Below are positions 8,684 to 13,965 of a stretch of 13,965 bases of DNA, one piece after another (position 1 is the stretch's first letter; every line of letters begins with the position of its first letter). The notes beneath the pieces are model-generated. The model did not search any database. It had not been told where the DNA came from and saw nothing but the letters and a program-made list of their open reading frames with translations. Made by a program: the position numbers and the translations under genes. This DNA comes from Bacillota bacterium (GTDB lineage Bacteria > Bacillota > Bacilli > Bacillales_B > DSM-18226). The DNA lies in contig JAKACS010000016.1 of assembly GCA_021821235.1 (NCBI GenBank), positions 1-13,965 of the forward strand, written 5' to 3'.

Positions 8684-9894
8684 TGAGTACGCAAACAGAA
8701 ACAATAAAGAAACAGCCTCGCGAAAGTAAAGAGGATTCAATTACAAAGCTCATACAAAGCAACATTCGCCAATATGGAATGTTTATTGCGTTAGTATTGA
8801 TTGCGGTATTATTTCAATTCTTAACAGATGGAATTCTTTTGAAACCGCTTAATATTACTAACTTAATCCTCCAAAACAGCTATATTCTTGTCCTTGCTGT
8901 TGGGATGGTACTGATTATTATAATCGGGCATATCGATTTATCAGTTGGATCGGTAGCAGCTTTCGTAGGAGCCATCTCTGGAATCTTAATCATTAATTAC
9001 CATATGAGTGTGTTTTTAGCTATAATTATTTCTTTATTTTTAGGAGCTGTGATCGGAGCTTGGCAAGGTTTCTGGGTAGCTTATGTTAAAATTCCTTCCT
9101 TTATCGTAACACTAGCAGGTATGTTGCTATTTAGAGGACTGACAATGCTTGTTCTTCAAGGTCAGTCAATTGCACCATATCCAAAATCTTTCCAGAGTAT
9201 GGCTTCCGGATTTATTCCAGATATTTTTAATGGAAAAAATTTACATATATTTACAATTTTCATAGGAATTATTTTATCAATCGTATATATATTGAATGAA
9301 GTAAGATTGCGTAAAACTCAGTTAAAATATAACTTTCCAGTTTCTTCACAAGGTTTATTTTTCGCAAAGATTGTTGGAGTTATTTTATTGACCAACGTTT
9401 TAATGTATGTTCTTGCAACATACGATGGTATACCTAATATCTTAATCATCTTATTTTTACTTGTATTTATTTACACTTTCATAACGAAAAAGACTGTAAT
9501 GGGAAGACATATTTATGCTATTGGTGGTAATGAAAAAGCCGCAGCTTTATCAGGAATTAAAACAAAAAAGGTTACTTTTTGGGTCTTTGTTAATATGGGT
9601 GTTTTAGCAGCCCTTTCTGGTATACTCTTTGCTGCACGTTTAAATGCAGCAACACCAAAAGCAGGAAATCTTTTCGAACTTGACGCAATCGCCGCAAGCT
9701 TTATTGGTGGTGCATCTGCATATGGCGGTGTGGGAACTGTTGGCGGAGCTATCATCGGTGGTCTGGTAATGGGGGTTATGAATAATGGGATGTCCATTAT
9801 CGGACTAGGAATTGACTGGCAGCAAGCCATCAAAGGTCTTGTATTGTTAGCAGCAGTTGCCTTCGATATTTGGAATAAAAATAAAGCATCATAA
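8683..9894 (+). CDS. mmsB: Monosaccharide ABC transporter permease (GguB/MmsB)
   Basis: Integral membrane channel of the ChvE-MmsA-MmsB importer. The 403 residues begin with a charged cytoplasmic tail (residues 1-30) and continue with many hydrophobic segments. The family-typical stretch VGMVLIIIIGHIDLSVGS marks the second or third membrane helix. MGRHIYAIGGNEKAAALSGI is the conserved cytoplasmic loop that couples to the ATPase, and the C-terminal GGASAYGGVGTVGGAIIGG helix is glycine-rich. A mid-protein insertion around EVRLRKTQLKYNF agrees with the longer GguB subgroup rather than RbsC. Start and stop codons overlap (TAATG) with mmsA, so the two are translationally coupled. It is followed by a strong hairpin. 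Confidence 0.92.
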   Translation: MSTQTETIKKQPRESKEDSITKLIQSNIRQYGMFIALVLIAVLFQFLTDGILLKPLNITNLILQNSYILVLAVGMVLIIIIGHIDLSVGSVAAFVGAISGILIINYHMSVFLAIIISLFLGAVIGAWQGFWVAYVKIPSFIVTLAGMLLFRGLTMLVLQGQSIAPYPKSFQSMASGFIPDIFNGKNLHIFTIFIGIILSIVYILNEVRLRKTQLKYNFPVSSQGLFFAKIVGVILLTNVLMYVLATYDGIPNILIILFLLVFIYTFITKKTVMGRHIYAIGGNEKAAALSGIKTKKVTFWVFVNMGVLAALSGILFAARLNAATPKAGNLFELDAIAASFIGGASAYGGVGTVGGAIIGGLVMGVMNNGMSIIGLGIDWQQAIKGLVLLAAVAFDIWNKNKAS

Positions 9895-9909
9895 TGACAT
9901 TGATTTTAC

Positions 9910-9939
9910 TAGGGTAGGCCATACAAGTGGCCTGCCCTA
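9910..9939. terminator. Strong stem-loop after mmsB, partial terminator candidate
   Basis: TAGGGTAGGCCA (9910-9921) pairs with TGGCCTGCCCTA (9928-9939): twelve pairs including one G-U, with a six-base loop. It is GC-rich in an AT-rich setting. The following sequence AAAGGCAATTTCTT lacks an immediate T-tract, so full termination is doubtful. Some transcript may continue into the reductase gene, or the hairpin may protect the 3' end of the transporter message. Confidence 0.55.
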
Positions 9940-10008
9940 AAAGGCAATTTCTTAAGTGATATTTTCTTTTCTAGTATGGGATTTTTTAGAATCAAAAGGA
10001 GGATTTCT

Positions 10009-10992
10009 ATGAACTACCGCCAACTTGGAAATACCGATTTAAAGGTTAGTGAGGTCAGTTTTGGGACATGGGGAATTGGTGGCGACTGGGGGAAAACGGA
10101 TGATAAAGAATCCATCCGTGCGTTGGAGCTAGCGATAGAAACGGGGGTCAATTTTTTCGATACAGCGGATGTATATGGTGGCGGGCATAGCGAACAGTTG
10201 CTTGCAAAGGTGACAAAGGGAAAAGAAGATGACATTCATGTTGCAACTAAGTTCTGCCGAGCGGGGGATATTTTTGAACGTGAAACCTATTCGGAAAAAA
10301 GTGTTCGTACCTATTGTGAAAACAGTTTAAAAAGGCTGGAAAGGGAAAGAATCGATCTTTATCAGATTCATTGTCCGCCGCTTGAAATTATCCAAGATGG
10401 CCAAGTGTTCGAGGTGCTTGACAAGCTACAGCAGGAGGGGAAAATCCGTTATTATGGTGTGAGTGTAGAAACAGTGGAAGAAGGTCTAATCGCAATGAAA
10501 AATCCAAATGTTCGAGCACTCCAAGTTATTTTTAATATCTTTCGTCAAAAGCCAATTGATGAGTTATTCCCTGTTGCAAAAGAAAAGGGTGTCGGTATTT
10601 TGGGACGCGTTCCCTTGGCAAGTGGGCTCTTAACAGGAAAATTTACGAAAGATACACATTTTGCAGAAAATGATCACCGTAATTTTAATCGCGATGGCCA
10701 ACAATTTAATGTTGGTGAAACCTTTGCCGGTATTGAATTTAAAAAGGGAGTAGAATTCAGTGAGAAACTAAGATGGATTGCAGATGGCCGAGGAAATATG
10801 ACAAGAGCTGCTTTAAAGTGGATCCTTACTTTTGATGCGATTTCATGTGTGATTCCAGGTTTTAAAAACGTAAAGCAAGTTGCAGATAATCTTGAAACAA
10901 TAAATGTCCCTAATTTTAATAATGCTGAGTTATTGCGCCTGCGTGAATTCTATCAAAAAGAAGTCCATAAGAATATTCGCGGTCCTTATTAA
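10009..10992 (+). CDS. Aldo/keto reductase
   Basis: NAD(P)H-dependent oxidoreductase of the aldo/keto reductase superfamily; the substrate is not known. The TIM-barrel family tetrad is present as Asp51 and Tyr56 (FDTADVYGGGHSE), Lys81 (VATKF) and His121 (DLYQIHCPP). The N-terminal MNYRQLGNTDLKVSEVSFG is typical of the bacterial group containing YhdN, IolS and perakine-reductase-like proteins. The frame is open from an ATG at 9976. The start chosen is 10009 because AAAGGAGG (9995-10002) lies seven bases before it and the conserved N-terminus begins there, giving 327 residues. It sits between the arabinose transporter and araM, so a role in handling a sugar or triose aldehyde is possible but only inferred from position. 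Confidence 0.88.
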   Translation: MNYRQLGNTDLKVSEVSFGTWGIGGDWGKTDDKESIRALELAIETGVNFFDTADVYGGGHSEQLLAKVTKGKEDDIHVATKFCRAGDIFERETYSEKSVRTYCENSLKRLERERIDLYQIHCPPLEIIQDGQVFEVLDKLQQEGKIRYYGVSVETVEEGLIAMKNPNVRALQVIFNIFRQKPIDELFPVAKEKGVGILGRVPLASGLLTGKFTKDTHFAENDHRNFNRDGQQFNVGETFAGIEFKKGVEFSEKLRWIADGRGNMTRAALKWILTFDAISCVIPGFKNVKQVADNLETINVPNFNNAELLRLREFYQKEVHKNIRGPY

Positions 10993-11004
10993 AAATGAGG
11001 ACAT

Positions 11005-11032
11005 ATGAAAATTGTTAACAGGATCGTATAAT
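11005..11032 (+). promoter_or_regulatory. Possible internal promoter before araM
   Basis: A perfect TATAAT (11027-11032) lies 16 bases after ATGAAA (11005-11010), which matches the -35 consensus at four of six positions. It falls within the 74-base gap between the reductase gene and araM. No AraR-type site accompanies it, so it could give arabinose-independent araM expression. Confidence 0.35.
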
Positions 11033-11066
11033 TTTAGGTTTATCACTTTCCGGGGAGGGAAATCGT

Positions 11067-12305
11067 TTGAACGACGTATTAACTCAGATTACTTCACTTG
11101 CAGAAAGCTGTCAATGCGGCAATCACCATAATGAAATTTCAATTGAAAAAATTGTAATCGATGATGGAGCTTTAAAGCAAAGTGTTTCCTACATAAAAAC
11201 AAAGAAGTTTAAAAAGGTTGCTCTGATTGCCGATGAACACACATACCAAGCAGCAGGGGAGCATTTTGTTGATTTTTTGAAGGATGAAGATATACCGTAT
11301 TCAGTTTCTCTTATTCAGGCTGATGAAAATAACGATGTTGCTGCAGACGAGGCTGCGATTGTTCAAGTCTTAATTGAAGCAGCAACAGAAGCAGATGTGT
11401 TTGTTGCTATTGGATCTGGAACAATTCATGATATTGTTCGCTTTTCAAGCTATAAACTAGGAAAACCGTTTATTTCGATTCCAACTGCTCCTTCAGTCGA
11501 TGGCTTTGCTTCAATGGGAGCTCCGTTGGTTATAAGAGGGGTAAAGAAAACGTACCAAACAGCTGCTCCACTTGCAATTTTTGCCGATTTAGCAGTTTTA
11601 GAAAATGCTCCCAAGAAAATGATTGCAGCTGGCTTCGGTGATATGATGGCGAAACACACTTCCCTTTTGGATTGGAAATTTGGTCATCTAGTTGCTAATG
11701 AGCCATATTGCCCATTGGTTGCCCAAGTCACACTGGATTCGTTGGAAAGCTGTGTGAAAAAGGCGGAACTAATTGCCAAAGGTGATAAAGAAGGAATCCG
11801 TATTTTAATGAAGGCATTGATACATTCTGGATTAGCTATGTTGATATTCGGCCAATCACACCCTGCTTCCGGAGGAGAACATCATCTTTCTCATTATTGG
11901 GAAATGGAATTTTTACGCCAAAAAAGGCCTCAAGTATTGCATGGAGCCAAGGTAGGTGCCTCAACACCGCTCCTTGCTGATATTTATATTCAAGAATTTC
12001 TTTCGCTATTGTCGGATTCTGTTAAATTAGAGCAGCTGGGAGATTCAGAATATAGCAGGCAAATTCTAAATAAAATTACAGAAAATAAACAGGAAATTGT
12101 TGCTGCATTTCAAGCACTTCCCGAACCTTTACAACTTCGGAATTTAATCAAGTTGGTTGGGGGGCAATCATTACCAGAGCAACTTGGTATTGATAATGAA
12201 CTAATTAAAGCCAGTTTAAACGAAGCACACCATTTAAGAGATCGATTTACGGTATTAAAGTTTCTTAATGAAATTGTTAAAATAGAACGCAAATTTATTG
12301 TGTGA
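11067..12305 (+). CDS. araM: Glycerol-1-phosphate dehydrogenase AraM
   Basis: Reduces dihydroxyacetone phosphate to sn-glycerol 1-phosphate with NAD(P)H. B. subtilis AraM is a Ni-dependent enzyme of this type and supplies G1P for PcrB-type heptaprenylglyceryl lipids. The 412-residue product (B. subtilis about 394) has the dinucleotide motif GSGTIHDIVRF beginning at residue 116 and PTAPSVDGFASMGAPL. Metal ligands are likely Asp192 (GFGDMMAKHTS), His272 (GGEHHLSHYWEME; His276 is an alternative) and His292 (LHGAKVG). The start is TTG at 11067, a good distance after GGGGAGGG; no better in-frame ATG is available upstream of the conserved part. It is the last gene of the arabinose group, and a hairpin terminator lies 114 bases after its stop. 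Confidence 0.92.
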   Translation: MNDVLTQITSLAESCQCGNHHNEISIEKIVIDDGALKQSVSYIKTKKFKKVALIADEHTYQAAGEHFVDFLKDEDIPYSVSLIQADENNDVAADEAAIVQVLIEAATEADVFVAIGSGTIHDIVRFSSYKLGKPFISIPTAPSVDGFASMGAPLVIRGVKKTYQTAAPLAIFADLAVLENAPKKMIAAGFGDMMAKHTSLLDWKFGHLVANEPYCPLVAQVTLDSLESCVKKAELIAKGDKEGIRILMKALIHSGLAMLIFGQSHPASGGEHHLSHYWEMEFLRQKRPQVLHGAKVGASTPLLADIYIQEFLSLLSDSVKLEQLGDSEYSRQILNKITENKQEIVAAFQALPEPLQLRNLIKLVGGQSLPEQLGIDNELIKASLNEAHHLRDRFTVLKFLNEIVKIERKFIV

Positions 12306-12609
12306 CGTCCCATGTCGTTTGTTTTAGGGGCATCCCAAAAGGTTAAACTAACGCTCTATATATTTAAAACAATTTAGGGTGGCTATTAAAATTATTTTCT
12401 TAAAAAGTAAAATTTCGTAAAAATGTGCTGGTAATATTTTGCGTCAGCACATTTTTGTGTAACGGCGAAAGTTGGAGGATGCTAGTCAAGGTAAAACGGA
12501 AAATTGGATTTTATTTCCATTAAAGGTGTATCAAGAAAAGAGAGTACTTTTAGTATCCCATTTCCTTTTAAATAATAGCCATAGTTTAATTTCACAGCCG
12601 CATTAACTT
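12306..12609. other. Intergenic stretch between araM and mazF
   Basis: About 300 bases with no supportable gene. It contains a short dyad TTTT-a-GGG...CCC-AAAA at 12322-12340, the convergent terminator at 12419-12456, and a small TACT-ttt-AGTA dyad at 12545-12555. A minus-strand frame stays open through 12482-12609, running out of the end of mazF in another frame, but it has no start of its own and I do not recognise it. Confidence 0.5.
12419..12456. terminator. Bidirectional terminator between araM and mazF
   Basis: AAAAATGTGCTG (12419-12430) is perfectly complementary to CAGCACATTTTT (12445-12456), giving twelve pairs with a 14-base loop. The T-run at the end of the right arm serves plus-strand transcripts (araM). 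The complementary A-run gives T on the minus strand for mazF. This is the classic layout between convergent genes. Confidence 0.75.
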
Positions 12610-12942
12610 TTAAAAGCTTAAAAAGGTATGTATCTTGGCTAAGCAATCGTTCACAATTTCTTCCGGGGCCTGTCCTCTCACCCGAAGGTTGCGAGCCTGC
12701 CAATCCAAATTCTTCACCTGGTCGGTTAAAATAACACCCTGAAAAGACAAGCCCGCAGGGAGCTTGACTTCATAACCCCATCCCCTGACAGTGTTTGTGA
12801 TTGGACAGACGGATGCAAATCCCGTTGCTTCATTGAATGATTTTGGCGACAAAACGATTCCAGGTCGATTTCCTGTTTGTTCATGTCCTGCTTGCGGATT
12901 AAAATTGACATAAACAAGATCGCCGCGTTCTGGTGTTGACAT
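12610..12942 (-). CDS. mazF: MazF/PemK-family toxin, endoribonuclease
   Basis: Probable sequence-specific mRNA interferase, the toxin of a type II toxin-antitoxin pair. The 110-residue protein has the family N-terminus RGDLVYVNFNPQAGHEQ and the loop TGNRPGIVLSP. Arg26 and Thr49 (VCPITN) are in the positions of the catalytic Arg/Thr pair of B. subtilis MazF. The following segments GYEVKLPAGLSFQGVILTDQ and the C-terminal LAKIHTFLSF complete the SH3-like barrel, so it appears intact. Its ATG overlaps the TAA of the antitoxin gene by one base. The sequence is nearer to the ChpB/PemK group than to the chromosomal ndoA of Bacillus, which lies in a different context, so this is an accessory copy. 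Confidence 0.9.
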   Translation of the reverse strand: MSTPERGDLVYVNFNPQAGHEQTGNRPGIVLSPKSFNEATGFASVCPITNTVRGWGYEVKLPAGLSFQGVILTDQVKNLDWQARNLRVRGQAPEEIVNDCLAKIHTFLSF

Positions 12943-13196
12943 TAGATTATTTCATTCCCCTCTATCCCAAAATCAATTTCCTGATGACGATTTTCCGGTT
13001 TACATTGCGCTAAGAGTTCGTCTAATGAATATTTTTTTGGTTGATTTTTAGGAATTAATGTGATTGTTTTTTCATTCCCAGTAACTCGAAGTTCCATTTC
13101 ACAGCCTTGGTGAATCTCTACTCGTTCAGCAATGTCTTTAGGAATACGCACAGCAAGACTGTTTCCCCATCTTTGAACCGTTGTTGCCGCTGTCAT
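12942..13196 (-). CDS. mazE: MazE-family antitoxin (AbrB-like)
   Basis: DNA-binding antitoxin that should neutralise the adjacent MazF and repress the pair. Residues 1-50 form an AbrB/MazE swapped-hairpin domain with the hallmark VQRWGNSLAVRIPKDIAE. The C-terminus (YSLDELLAQC onwards, about 30 residues) is acidic and is the expected toxin-binding tail. The frame is open upstream to 13268. The start chosen is the second of two adjacent ATG codons (13194-13196), because GAGGTGG lies just before them on the minus strand and family members begin here; this gives 84 residues. The ATG at 13197-13199 is almost equally possible. Confidence 0.87.
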   Translation of the reverse strand: MTAATTVQRWGNSLAVRIPKDIAERVEIHQGCEMELRVTGNEKTITLIPKNQPKKYSLDELLAQCKPENRHQEIDFGIEGNEII

Positions 13197-13260
13197 CATT
13201 TCCACCTCTTTTTCTTTCTTCATATTCCTTGATTCCATTCTAATACGCTCCATTCCCTTT

Positions 13261-13279
13261 GTATACACACAGTATATAC
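13261..13279. promoter_or_regulatory. Candidate mazEF operator
   Basis: GTATACACACAGTATATAC is a 19-base imperfect dyad (GTATA...TATAC with additional inner pairs) about 60 bases upstream of the mazE start. On the minus strand it contains TATACT, a -10-like hexamer; the matching -35 is poor. The position suits MazE autorepression. Confidence 0.4.
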
Positions 13280-13424
13280 GATGTTTTCAGAAATGATACA
13301 TGTTATTTCATCAATTTATGGGATTAAATTTACTGACAATAGGATGTTTAATAACCTAATACAGTCGTTACTGTTTTAAAGGTCCATCTATTGTAACAAA
13401 GGATGAGAAAGATTATGGCTGTTA

Positions 13425-13600
13425 ATGTGTAAACGTCAATTAAAATTGAATACCTGTTGCCCATTAAATTTCGAACAATTTATCCCTAAAAATGAAAATT
13501 AAATATTTCGTTTCTAAAGCTGTTCTACATTTAAATTAATCATCTTGGCGTGATGAATGATTCGGTCTAAAAAGCAACTACCTGCATAAGCGTCTGGTCA
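13425..13600 (-). mobile_element. Decayed end of an IS21-family insertion sequence
   Basis: The istB-like codons at 13514-13597 are followed, in their direction, by AT-rich DNA ending around TGTGTAAACGTCAATT (13426-13441). This is like the TG...GTCAA terminal inverted repeats of IS21 elements. A six-base dyad TCAATT-aa-AATTGA (13436-13449) lies just inside that end. Only the distal end of the element is left; there is no istA, and the other end is lost before the promoter at 13622. Recognition is by pattern from memory, not by a database match. Confidence 0.5.
13514..13597 (-). pseudogene. C-terminal fragment of an IstB-like transposition ATPase
   Basis: The minus strand encodes 27 codons ending in TAG at 13514-13516. 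They contain GSCFLDRIIHHAKMINLN, which resembles the conserved tail of IS21 IstB helper ATPases (hydrophobic-DRI-hydrophobic-HHA/S pattern). Upstream the frame is closed by a TGA at 13598-13600, and the AAA+ motor domain is missing, so it cannot be functional. It is too short for routine gene calling. Confidence 0.5.
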
Positions 13601-13621
13601 TTAAAATTTTTAAAAAACCTA

Positions 13622-13650
13622 TTGAAAAACGCTTACATTGTCTTTATAAT
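13622..13650 (+). promoter_or_regulatory. Near-consensus sigma-A promoter of the final gene
   Basis: TTGAAA (13622-13627), a 17-base spacer and a perfect TATAAT (13645-13650) make the strongest promoter in the window, with a start expected near 13657. The spacer carries a cre-like element, and palindromic operators begin at the start site. It is built for tight control of a strong transcript. Confidence 0.78.
13625..13639 (-). promoter_or_regulatory. cre-like element in the promoter spacer
   Basis: Read on the minus strand, ATGTAAGCGTTTTTC matches the relaxed consensus WTGNAANCGNWNNCW except at the last two fixed positions. On the plus strand AAAACGCTTACA is a canonical half, with one extra A separating it from TG. 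Binding here would block RNA polymerase directly. Confidence 0.5.
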
Positions 13651-13655
13651 TAAGA

Positions 13656-13684
13656 TAAATCGATTTACTAAACCGATTTAGTAA
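13656..13684. promoter_or_regulatory. Two overlapping palindromic operators
   Basis: TAAATCGATTTA (13656-13667) is a perfect 12-bp palindrome. It overlaps TTACTAAACCGATTTAGTAA (13665-13684), a 20-bp palindrome with a single mismatched pair and a central C-G. The half-site CGATTTA is directly repeated at 13661 and 13674, 13 bases apart. They cover the predicted transcript start and the first 28 bases. A CG-centred palindrome of this type is usual for LacI-family repressors; the regulator itself is not in the window. Confidence 0.65.
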
Positions 13685-13724
13685 TTTGGTTAATTGAATA
13701 TAAAACACAGAAAGGATCTTTTTC

Positions 13725-13965
13725 ATGCAAAACGTGATTGTTGCGTTAAATACTTTCGACAGATTAGAAGTGTTAGAGAAAGGGCAAGAATCCTTTATTG
13801 AACTCATTGCACGATCAGGAGCTTTTGGAGTAGAAATTCGGCGGGAGCTTTTGCCGGTTCAAGATCCACCGCTTGACAAGATCAAGAATGAAATTATCAA
13901 CCATGGACTTTTTACCGTATACTCTGCTCCTATTGAATTATGGGAAAAGAATTATCAATTAAATA
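13725..13965 (+). CDS. Sugar phosphate isomerase/epimerase-like protein, 5' part only
   Basis: The first 80 codons are present and the gene runs off the window. The protein begins MQNVIVALNTFDR and continues with ELIARSGAFGVEIRREL, then NHGLFTVYSAPIELW. This is the alternating strand-helix pattern of the xylose isomerase-like/AP endonuclease 2 TIM barrel (IolE/IolH and YcjR-type enzymes). The start ATG follows AGAAAGGATC at a suitable distance. Its strong, apparently catabolite- and repressor-controlled promoter suggests the first gene of another carbohydrate operon. The exact substrate cannot be assigned from this part. Confidence 0.65.
   Translation, partial: MQNVIVALNTFDRLEVLEKGQESFIELIARSGAFGVEIRRELLPVQDPPLDKIKNEIINHGLFTVYSAPIELWEKNYQLN

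Larger units (their letters stand above)
13269..13724. other. Intergenic stretch with IS remnant and promoter
   Basis: About 450 bases without an intact gene between the divergent mazE and the final gene. From left to right it holds the mazE upstream dyad, roughly 140 bases in which I see nothing, the IS21-type remnant (about 13425-13600), and the promoter/operator block of the final gene (13622-13684). Confidence 0.6.

Noticed and set aside
9513..9833. Antisense reading frame of 106 codons inside mmsB
   Set aside because: It is proline- and alanine-rich, the typical mirror of a glycine- and alanine-rich membrane protein, and has no supporting start site.
9976..10008. Upstream ATG at 9976 as the start of the aldo/keto reductase
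   Set aside because: It has no ribosome binding site, adds 11 residues absent from the family, and the AAAGGAGG lies just before the ATG at 10009.
12322..12340. TTTTAGGGGCATCCCAAAA as an insertion sequence end
   Set aside because: It loosely resembles ends of some transposons, but no partner repeat or transposase fragment was seen nearby.
12482..12703. Minus-strand reading frame of 73 codons beside mazF
   Set aside because: Most of it, including its start, lies inside mazF in another frame, and the part beyond mazF (12482-12609) has no ribosome binding site and no family I recognise.
13619..13807. Minus-strand reading frame of 62 codons
   Set aside because: It runs antisense through the strong promoter and the start of the final gene, with no recognisable protein pattern.

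Overview
The window is a sugar-catabolism locus from a low-GC Gram-positive bacterium, most likely a Bacillaceae (Bacillus, Neobacillus or Mesobacillus type). The evidence is the AT-rich DNA, strong purine-rich ribosome binding sites, GTG and TTG starts mixed with ATG, an AraR repressor of the Bacillus GntR/LacI hybrid type, CcpA-type cre sites, and a lipoprotein-anchored ABC binding protein.

Layout. Positions 1-342 hold a small GC-richer edge of unknown nature and the terminator of araR. araR (343-1476, minus strand) diverges from araB-araD-araA (1766-5684), which encode the three enzymes taking L-arabinose to D-xylulose 5-phosphate. The 289-base divergent region carries an extended -10 promoter for araB, two AraR-type operators and a long stem-loop. 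A second 300-base regulatory region (5685-5984) has its own promoter with a perfect -10, two AraR-type operators and a cre site. It drives a ChvE/MmsA/MmsB monosaccharide ABC transporter (5985-9894). A 17-bp intercistronic hairpin separates the binding-protein gene from the ATPase gene. An aldo/keto reductase (10009-10992) and araM, a glycerol-1-phosphate dehydrogenase (11067-12305), follow, and a hairpin at 12419-12456 closes the group.

How it works together (inference from known families). AraR represses both the enzyme and the transporter transcription units until arabinose is present. CcpA probably adds catabolite repression on the transporter. Import uses a self-contained ChvE/MmsAB-type system rather than the AraNPQ system found in the B. 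subtilis ara operon. AraM and the reductase lie downstream without an obvious catabolic step, although araM is also inside the B. subtilis ara operon.

The right side (12306-13724) is accessory: a mazEF toxin-antitoxin pair on the minus strand and, hidden in an apparently empty stretch, a decayed end of an IS21-family insertion sequence (27 codons of an istB-like tail). The window ends in the first 80 codons of a probable sugar phosphate isomerase/epimerase. Its promoter is nearly ideal, with a cre-like element in the spacer and two overlapping palindromes just downstream, so a second carbohydrate operon probably starts here.

I found no CRISPR array, tRNA or rRNA, and no clearly unprecedented system. 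The most noteworthy items are the paired operator architecture, the tandem overlapping operators before the last gene, the araM plus reductase tail, and the IS21 remnant.
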